From: an uncultured Collinsella sp.
Lineage (GTDB): Bacteria > Actinomycetota > Coriobacteriia > Coriobacteriales > Coriobacteriaceae
Direction: 5' to 3'
Assembly (NCBI GenBank): GCA_902479065.1
Contig: CABSNM010000050.1
Span: forward strand, 1 to 5,444
Length of the DNA: 5,444 nucleotides
Below the pieces are notes generated by a model. That model was not told the origin of the DNA. It did no database searches and saw only the letters and a list, made by a program, of their open reading frames with translations. Within the stretch, counting starts at the first letter, position 1. Each line of letters begins with the position of its first letter. Positions 1 to 3,315 of the stretch are shown here, in pieces. The position numbers and the translations under genes were made by a program.

Positions 1-48
1 GCCCTGAAGAACCCCGGCAAACCGTCCCGCCGGCCAGCCGACGAGCCC
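1..48. repeat. Terminal direct repeat = circular contig overlap, left copy
   Basis: Bases 1-48 are identical to 5357-5404, and the two copies diverge exactly where adapter sequence begins at 5405. The frame of the HTH/coiled-coil gene runs through the join without interruption. This is an assembly overlap showing a closed circle of 5,356 bp, not a biological repeat. Confidence 0.95.
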
Positions 49-330
49 ACCGCACCCGCCCCGGACTCCCTGGTTGACTCCCTGGCCGCCCAACTGGAAA
101 TCGAACGGTCCCGCAACGCCGAGCTGATGGAGGCGCTTACGGCCGAGCGCGACCGCGCCGCCCGCGCCGAGGCCGAGGCCAAGGCGCAACTCGCCGAGGC
201 GAACGCCAGGGTCGCGGAGCTCGCCGGAAAGCTCGCATCGCTCGCCGAGCGCCAGCAGGCGATCGCGGCCACTCCGTGGTGGCGTCGCGGTCGTATGGCC
301 ATGAAGCTGCTCGGCCCAGGGGGAGAATGA
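1..330 (+). CDS. HTH/coiled-coil plasmid protein, 3' part (5' part lies at 5192-5404)
   Basis: This is the C-terminal two thirds of a gene cut by the contig ends. Reading frame 1 is open from base 1 to the TGA at 328-330, and its first 16 codons are identical to those at 5357-5404. Joining 5192-5356 to 1-330 gives 164 residues. The part encoded here covers residues 56-164: a proline-rich linker (about 59-77), then a long Glu/Ala/Arg-rich coiled coil (about 78-143) and a short tail, TPWWRRGRMAMKLLG, that could form a basic amphipathic helix. A terminator follows 3 bases after the stop. Small HTH plus coiled-coil proteins encoded just behind rep are common on Gram-positive plasmids (DUF536-type and KfrA-like proteins) and are usually linked to copy control or partition. 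That role is inferred here from layout, not from a specific family match. An ATG at 127 is internal to the coiled coil and is not a real start. Confidence 0.85.
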   Translation, partial: ALKNPGKPSRRPADEPTAPAPDSLVDSLAAQLEIERSRNAELMEALTAERDRAARAEAEAKAQLAEANARVAELAGKLASLAERQQAIAATPWWRRGRMAMKLLGPGGE

Positions 331-332
331 CG

Positions 333-377
333 AGAACCCCGCGGACCCTTTGAGGGCCCGCGGGGTTCTTCGGTTTT
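333..377 (+). terminator. Rho-independent terminator of the rep-HTH unit
   Basis: The 12-base arm AGAACCCCGCGG (333-344) pairs perfectly with CCGCGGGGTTCT (358-369). After one A/C mismatch, CCCT/AGGG continues the stem to a 3-base loop. A short T run (374-377) follows on the + strand. It begins 3 bases after the stop codon of the + strand gene. The minus-strand operon ends only 16 bases beyond it at 393, so the same hairpin may stop convergent transcripts, although the minus side lacks a clear T run. Confidence 0.85.
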
Positions 378-392
378 GCTGTGCCGCCGGGA

Positions 393-719
393 TCAGAACG
401 GGTACACGAGCTTGCCGTCGATCTCGACCTCGACAACGCCGCAGTGCTGGGAGGCGCGAGTCCAGAACTCGTCCAGGCTTCCGCCGGGGCCGAGTGCCGC
501 CGCGGGCGGCAGGCGCAGCACCTCGCGGCTGTAGCCTTTTTCGACGCGGGGCTTGGTCCCGTCATCGCCGCCGCCCCTGTCGAACTCGAGGCGGCTCCAG
601 AGCACTGTCGCCGACCCGTCGGCGGTGAGCTCTAGCACGTCCTTGCTCAACGCCGCCGACCCGTCGGCGCGGGTGTAGAAGCTCTCGACCCTGTTCTTAA
701 AAGTGATGGTGACGTTCAT
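393..719 (-). CDS. Hypothetical protein, 108 aa, second gene of the mobilization operon
   Basis: I do not recognise this protein. The 108 residues begin MNVTITFKNRVESFYTRADG and end GKLVYPF. Alternating polar and hydrophobic stretches suggest a small, mostly beta-strand soluble protein (TITF, VLELTAD, ATVLWSRLEF, VVEVEIDGKLVY), with a Gly/Asp-rich loop in the middle. There is no signal peptide, membrane segment, HTH or recognisable catalytic motif. Its ATG (717-719) overlaps the TGA (716-718) of the upstream MobC-like gene in an ATGA arrangement, so it is probably translated by coupling; only a weak GGGGAT lies ahead of it. The operon points to a role linked to mobilization or to a minor plasmid accessory function, but nothing in the sequence fixes it. 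The opposite strand also has long open frames, as expected in GC-rich DNA; the coupled start and sensible composition favour this one. Confidence 0.75.
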   Translation of the reverse strand: MNVTITFKNRVESFYTRADGSAALSKDVLELTADGSATVLWSRLEFDRGGGDDGTKPRVEKGYSREVLRLPPAAALGPGGSLDEFWTRASQHCGVVEVEIDGKLVYPF

Positions 720-1039
720 CGCTGATCCCCGTCCGGCTCGCCGCAGGCGCTGGCGATGTCCCCGCCGCGGGTAAACGCCACGCCGTTGGAGTAGTACAGC
801 TGCTCGTTCAGTGCCGTGGACAGAGCTCGGCGGCTGTCCTCGGTATCAAAGGTCAGGCCAGTCGCCTGCTCGAGGATCGCGCCGATCTCGACAAGGCGAT
901 GCGTGCGGGCCTTGCGCTCGGCCGCGGCCTTCTTCTTCTCGAGGTCTCGCAGCTCCTTCTTCAGCGCCGCCGCGCGCGCGGCCTGCTTGTCCGCCGCCGC
1001 CCTCTTGCGCGCGATCTGCTCGTCAATCGAAGCTGTCAT
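716..1039 (-). CDS. MobC/TraD-like relaxosome accessory protein, 107 aa
   Basis: This is a small, very basic protein whose first 45 residues are a Lys/Arg/Glu/Ala-rich coiled coil (ARKRAAADKQAARAAALKKE onward). It is followed by KARTHRLVEIGAILEQATG (43-61), the signature stretch of the small proteins encoded beside MobA/MobL relaxases (TraD/MobC-like and DUF3847-type families, typically R-T-H/R-R-L-I-x-x-G-A-x-L-E). Such proteins are thought to help the relaxase bind or melt oriT. The C-terminal 45 residues are not recognisable. I chose the ATG at 1039 because AGGAAGGG (1048-1055, minus strand) lies 8 bases upstream. A longer in-frame start at 1147 would run through the divergent regulatory region and oriT and give an atypical N-terminus. 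The gene is divergent from the relaxase, with oriT between them, and its stop overlaps the start of the next gene. Confidence 0.82.
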   Translation of the reverse strand: MTASIDEQIARKRAAADKQAARAAALKKELRDLEKKKAAAERKARTHRLVEIGAILEQATGLTFDTEDSRRALSTALNEQLYYSNGVAFTRGGDIASACGEPDGDQR

Positions 1040-1083
1040 ATCGACCGCCCTTCCTGCTCGTCGGTGTCGTTCTCTGCAAGCAA

Positions 1084-1125
1084 ATATACCCGTTCGCGCG
1101 TTAAAATATCGCGAGCCGGGTATAT
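1084..1125. promoter_or_regulatory. Nested inverted repeat in the divergent mobC/mobA control region
   Basis: ATATACCCG (1084-1092) is the exact inverse of CGGGTATAT (1117-1125). Inside it, TCGCG (1094-1098) mirrors CGCGA (1110-1114) around the AT-rich centre TTAAAATAT. The left arm also contains TATATT on the minus strand (1088-1083), a plausible -10 box about 30 bases ahead of the MobC-like ribosome binding site; no good -35 is visible. The symmetry fits an operator at which a relaxosome protein could control its own operon, a known habit of mobilization genes. The specific binding protein is inferred. Confidence 0.5.
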
Positions 1126-1190
1126 CCCTACCATAGGTAGGGCGCACTTAGTCTCACTTTCTCGCGGCTACGCCGCTGCGAGAGTGAGAC
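1126..1190 (-). other. oriT: Origin of transfer (oriT), RSF1010/MOBQ type
   Basis: On the minus strand GTCTCACT-CTCGC (1190-1178) pairs with GCGAG-AA-AGTGAGAC (1165-1151) to form a hairpin with a 2-base bulge and an inner GGC/GCC. It is followed directly by TAAGTGCGCCCT (1150-1139). This copies the plan of the RSF1010/R1162 oriT: an inverted repeat for relaxase binding, then the TAA(A/G)TGCG/CCCT nic region. By analogy the nick falls on the minus strand between 1143 (G) and 1142 (C). A further inverted repeat, CCCTACC-ATA-GGTAGGG (1126-1142), sits immediately at the nick. The position between a MOBQ relaxase gene and its accessory gene is exactly as expected. Confidence 0.88.
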
Positions 1191-1376
1191 ATTGCGTGCG
1201 CGCCTGGGCGACGGGCCTCTCCGGCACATCACCGACCGTTCGCCTGACGCGGCTCACGGTTGCCGAAGTGCCTGCGCGCTCGCTCGCGCTCCCTTGCCCT
1301 GCGCGCCGCCGCGCCCGTTCGCGACCACGCTCACGGACCGCCGCGACGCTGCGCGCTCACTTCGCTCGCTTGCCTG
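1191..1376. other. Untranslated leader between oriT and the relaxase gene
   Basis: About 190 GC-rich bases lie between oriT and the relaxase ribosome binding site. Frames that cross this stretch have skewed Arg/Ser/Pro composition and no ribosome binding sites, so I see no gene. Short GC-rich inverted repeats occur (for example ACCGT at about 1231 against ACGGT at about 1256). I cannot identify a convincing + strand promoter. The stretch may be part of the extended oriT/relaxosome region or a structured leader. Confidence 0.5.
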
Positions 1377-1384
1377 AAAGGAGG
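1377..1384 (+). promoter_or_regulatory. Strong ribosome binding site of the relaxase gene
   Basis: AAAGGAGG, a full Shine-Dalgarno match, ends 8 bases before the ATG at 1393 and fixes that start over alternatives. Confidence 0.9.
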
Positions 1385-1392
1385 CAGACGCC

Positions 1393-2778
1393 ATGGCCAT
1401 CTACCACCTCAACGCCCGCGGCATCGCGCCCGCGCGCGGCTCGTCGGCCGTCGCGTCGGCCGCCTACCAGAGCGGCGAGACGCTACGGGACGAGGCCACA
1501 GGCGAGCTCAAGCGCTATGCCCGTGCCGAGCGCATCGCCGATACCGGCATCGTCCTTCCCGGTGGCATGCCCGCCCTCGACCGCCAGACCATCTGGAACG
1601 AGGCCCAGCGCGTATACGCCGGGGGCAATGAACTCGTCGCGAAGCGCTACGAGTTCGCCCTGCCGCACGAGCTCGACCTGGACGGCCAGCGGGCCTGCGT
1701 CCTCGATTTCTGCAGCCTGTTCAATGACAGAGCCTGCGACTGGGCAATCCACGATTCAGGTGACGGCAACCCGCATGCCCACGTCCTCGTGAGCGCCCTC
1801 GCGATCGGCCCCGGCGGTTTCGAGCGCCCGAAAGCCCAGAAGTCCACCAAGGTCTACCTGTGCCGCTACCCCGACGGCAGCAACGTCATGGTCGAGGCGA
1901 GGGACTGGAAGGCCGCCAAGGCCGAGGGCATCGAGAAGGTATACAACTTCAAGGACGGTGAGCGTCGGACCATGTCTCAGGCAGAGGCCCAGGGCCTCAC
2001 CAAGGACGACCGCAAGACCAAGACGCCAGTGGCCGTCACCGCCAAGATGGACGGCACCAAGGCGTTTGATGCCGAGAAGGCCGAGCTGACGTCCATCCGC
2101 GCCGCCTGGGCGGGAATCGCAAACAGGCATCTCGCCCAGGCGGCGGCAATGACGGGCAGCGCTCCGCAGTCAATCGACCACCGTTCCAATAAAGATAGGT
2201 ATATGGATGAGCAGCCGACCGTCCATGAGGGCGGCGCTGGCCTGATCGGCCATGCCGATCGCGTCAAGCTCAACGAGGAAATCAAAGCAAGGAACGAGCG
2301 CCTTCGGGTCCTTCGCGCGGAGCTTCAGCAGGAGGGTGCCGCCCTCGAGCAGCTGCAGCGGGAGGTCGCGGAGCTCGAGCGCCAGCGCGGTCGTATCGAA
2401 AAGGCCAAGCGCGGCCGCGTCCAGGGCAGGCACAAGGGCGCCCTGGCAAAGCGCCGCCGCGTGGCCATGGCCACCGCGGCGGCAGCCGCCGAGGCTCAGC
2501 GTCGCATGGCCATGGCCGCCGCGAATCAGGTCGATACCCGCGTCGAGATGATCGCCCAGCTTGACGAGCAAATCGCCGATCTCGATCAAGAGATGCACCG
2601 CCTGCAGCGCGGCGGCACGGCGATCATGATGTCGAGCAACCTGATCAAGGCGACCGAGCTCGCCGCAGAGCGCAAGAAACTCGCCGACGAGCGGGCGCGT
2701 CTTGCAGGCGAGGGTGAAACCCGGCGTCGGCGCGAGCCGCCGACGCCCGAGCAGAAGCGCCGCGGGCCCAAGCACTAG
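1393..2778 (+). CDS. mobA: MOBQ-family relaxase (MobA/MobL), 461 aa
   Basis: This is a conjugative relaxase that nicks oriT, stays bound to the 5' end and pilots the strand to a recipient using a transfer apparatus supplied by another element. The N-terminus MAIYHLNARGIAPARGSSAV matches MobA/MobL openings, and Tyr25 within SAAYQSGE falls at the position of the R1162 MobA catalytic Tyr25. RYEFALPHEL (85-94) and the metal-binding motif HDSGDGNPHAHV (120-131; His120, His128, His130) follow. SIDHRS (260-265) marks the end of the relaxase domain. Residues about 285-440 are a long Arg/Glu/Ala-rich coiled coil, and the tail is Arg/Pro-rich. There is no primase or helicase domain, so it is a stand-alone mobilization relaxase. 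The perfect Shine-Dalgarno 8 bases upstream sets the start. The oriT lies upstream on the opposite strand, and a hairpin and terminators lie downstream. Confidence 0.95.
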   Translation: MAIYHLNARGIAPARGSSAVASAAYQSGETLRDEATGELKRYARAERIADTGIVLPGGMPALDRQTIWNEAQRVYAGGNELVAKRYEFALPHELDLDGQRACVLDFCSLFNDRACDWAIHDSGDGNPHAHVLVSALAIGPGGFERPKAQKSTKVYLCRYPDGSNVMVEARDWKAAKAEGIEKVYNFKDGERRTMSQAEAQGLTKDDRKTKTPVAVTAKMDGTKAFDAEKAELTSIRAAWAGIANRHLAQAAAMTGSAPQSIDHRSNKDRYMDEQPTVHEGGAGLIGHADRVKLNEEIKARNERLRVLRAELQQEGAALEQLQREVAELERQRGRIEKAKRGRVQGRHKGALAKRRRVAMATAAAAAEAQRRMAMAAANQVDTRVEMIAQLDEQIADLDQEMHRLQRGGTAIMMSSNLIKATELAAERKKLADERARLAGEGETRRRREPPTPEQKRRGPKH

Positions 2779-2789
2779 CGCCGCCGCAC

Positions 2790-2805
2790 GGTGCCTTCGG
2801 GCACC
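2790..2805 (+). terminator. UUCG-tetraloop hairpin after the relaxase gene
   Basis: GGTGCC-TTCG-GGCACC forms a perfect 6-bp stem capped by the very stable UUCG loop, 11 bases after the relaxase stop. Weaker outer pairing (GCCGCC with GGTGGC) can extend it. No T run follows, so it is either a U-less terminator of the kind often seen in high-GC Gram-positives or an mRNA 3'-end stabiliser. The better terminator for this direction is at 2939-2971. Confidence 0.5.
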
Positions 2806-2820
2806 CTTGGTGGCAGGCGT

Positions 2821-2860
2821 AAAAAAACGGTGGAGCGGCTGCAAAAGAGCCGCCCCACCG
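2821..2860 (-). terminator. Minus-strand rho-independent terminator of the small toxin mRNA
   Basis: CGGTGG-a-GCGGCT (2828-2840) pairs with AGCCGC-c-CCACCG (2848-2860): 12 base pairs, one mismatch, 7-base loop. Read on the minus strand, the stem is followed at once by seven T (complement of A7 at 2821-2827). The orientation shows that a minus-strand transcript enters from the right. The only minus-strand gene there is the 50-aa ORF ending at 2963, which implies a 3' UTR of about 135 nt. Confidence 0.85.
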
Positions 2861-2862
2861 GG

Positions 2863-2868
2863 TAAAAT
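2863..2868 (+). promoter_or_regulatory. Candidate -10 box of the convergent antisense RNA
   Basis: TAAAAT lies in GGTAAAATCA (2861-2870), a 10-mer that recurs exactly at 5115-5124 in the rep 3' end. A weak -35, TGCAAA (2840-2845), sits 17 bases upstream. Transcription would start near 2875. The match is modest and only the -10 is persuasive. Confidence 0.4.
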
Positions 2869-2874
2869 CAGAAA

Positions 2875-2971
2875 TGAAAGAAGCGGACCCCGCGCAGGTG
2901 GCTAACCGGTTACGCGGGCGATGCGGATTTCAGGTTCAAAGGCCGGGGCTGCAACCCCGGCCTTATTTTTT
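2875..2971 (+). ncRNA. Predicted antisense RNA (candidate type I antitoxin), about 97 nt
   Basis: A + strand RNA starting near 2875 and ending at the 2939-2971 terminator would be fully complementary to the 3' UTR and last codons of the 50-aa toxin mRNA. It could fold as CCCGCG (2889-2894) with CGCGGG (2913-2918), enclosing the palindrome TAACCGGTTA (2903-2912), followed by the terminator stem. This converging overlap resembles txpA/RatA-type type I toxin-antitoxin loci, where the antitoxin RNA pairs with the toxin mRNA 3' end. The stretch carries no plausible + strand gene. The alternative is that this is simply the 3' end of the relaxase transcript. Confidence 0.45.
2939..2971 (+). terminator. 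Strong rho-independent terminator, + strand
   Basis: AAGGCCGGGG (2939-2948) and CCCCGGCCTT (2955-2964) form a perfect 10-bp stem with a 6-base loop, followed by A and six T (2966-2971). It ends any relaxase read-through and the predicted antisense RNA. The T run is also the template of the two final Lys codons (AAA AAA) of the minus-strand toxin ORF, and the stem overlaps its TAA stop. Confidence 0.93.
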
Positions 2972-3115
2972 GCTGCGACGTCCCCGCCGCCCTTCATCGC
3001 GCACAGTCCGCGCGCGCCTCCGAATCCTGAACTTGATCTCGTACGAGTCGAGAAACGTGACGATAAACGTGCCCACCGCCGCCAGGGCGGCGAGGGCTTC
3101 AAAGACCTTCGACAT
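2963..3115 (-). CDS. Small hydrophobic peptide, candidate holin-like type I toxin, 50 aa
   Basis: This 50-residue peptide begins MSKVFEALAALAAVGTFIVT and continues FLDSYEIKF, then ends in a highly basic Arg/Lys tail (RIRRRARTVRD ... GRRSKK). Residues 4-22 form a single membrane helix with one acidic residue near the start, and the tail would face the cytoplasm. The S-x-(x)-F-E-A-L opening, the T-x-I-V helix and the short charged tail recall the putative holin-like toxin family and TxpA-type membrane toxins of Gram-positives, which depolarise the membrane when expressed. GGAGG (3124-3128 on the + map, read on minus) lies 8 bases before the ATG, as strong as the relaxase site. It is the only gene that explains the minus-strand terminator at 2821-2860, and a convergent antisense RNA overlaps its 3' end. 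The upstream TAGAAT (3174-3169) is a candidate -10. The family link is judged by eye and toxicity is inferred. Confidence 0.7.
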   Translation of the reverse strand: MSKVFEALAALAAVGTFIVTFLDSYEIKFRIRRRARTVRDEGRRGRRSKK

Positions 3116-3136
3116 AAGCGACACCTCCAAGGGAAA

Positions 3137-3148
3137 GCATCGCCCGCG
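3137..3148. repeat. Long-range inverted repeat with 2913-2924
   Basis: GCATCGCCCGCG here is the exact reverse complement of CGCGGGCGATGC at 2913-2924. In the minus-strand toxin mRNA these segments are the 5' leader, just upstream of the ribosome binding site, and the 3' UTR, so 12 uninterrupted base pairs could join the two ends of the message. Confidence 0.7.
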
Positions 3149-3154
3149 CGCGGG
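3143..3154. repeat. 12-bp palindrome in the toxin 5' leader
   Basis: CCCGCGCGCGGG is a perfect palindrome located between the candidate -10 (3174-3169) and the ribosome binding site of the minus-strand toxin ORF. It could form a hairpin in the mRNA leader. Its proximal part belongs to a 12-base segment that is complementary to the toxin 3' UTR (see the paired repeat). Confidence 0.6.
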
Positions 3155-3218
3155 AATCCGCCGCTGTGATTCTACCCCACTGGCCGCCGCGGGAGACGTT
3201 CACCGGCCTCAGATCGGG

Positions 3219-3247
3219 TTGCCGCAGGGGTGTAAAATAAATATATT
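3219..3247 (+). promoter_or_regulatory. Likely rep promoter
   Basis: TTGCCG (3219-3224, -35, 4 of 6) is separated by exactly 17 bases from TATATT (3242-3247, -10, 5 of 6). Transcription would start near 3254. This lies in the only AT-rich patch of this otherwise GC-rich part of the plasmid. Confidence 0.6.
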
Positions 3248-3257
3248 GATAATATAC
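3233..3257. other. AT-rich patch upstream of rep, possible origin unwinding element
   Basis: TAAAATAAATATATTGATAA plus ATATA is almost pure A/T over 25 bases, in sharp contrast with its surroundings. It holds the -10 of the likely rep promoter and could also serve as a duplex-unwinding element. No iteron array is visible directly beside it, so an origin role is only a possibility. Confidence 0.35.
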
Positions 3258-3315
3258 GTCCTGTAAAGGCGGAGCCTTGGCCCTCGGGGGCGGCTGGTAT
3301 GGGGGATGGTGTTCA

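Noticed and set aside
127..330. Separate 67-aa gene starting at ATG 127
   Set aside because: The frame is open from base 1 and is the C-terminal coiled coil of the gene that crosses the contig join; there is no ribosome binding site at 127.
899..1792. 297-aa + strand ORF spanning oriT and the relaxase start
   Set aside because: It crosses two control regions and the relaxase in another frame, and has low-complexity Arg/Ser/Pro composition.
2461..2517. GTGGCCATGGCCAC palindrome (2461-2474) and a second GGCCATGGCC (2508-2517) in the relaxase gene
   Set aside because: Both come from Ala-Met-Ala codon runs in an alanine-rich coiled coil; nothing nearby supports a regulatory role.
2170..2844. 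224-aa minus-strand frame opposite the relaxase 3' end
   Set aside because: It is a shadow of the relaxase coiled coil; it begins within the minus-strand terminator region and has leucine/histidine-rich shadow composition.
2931..2960. Possible tRNA T-arm (GGTTCAAA followed by a GC stem)
   Set aside because: No acceptor, D or anticodon arms can be built around it; the stem is the rho-independent terminator.
2902..3102. 66-aa minus-strand ORF overlapping the toxin ORF in another frame
   Set aside because: It lacks a ribosome binding site, and the 50-aa frame has a strong one plus a proper membrane helix.
2874..3266. 130-aa + strand ORF across the toxin region
   Set aside because: It has Arg/Pro-rich shadow composition, reads through a strong terminator at 2939-2971, and has no convincing ribosome binding site.
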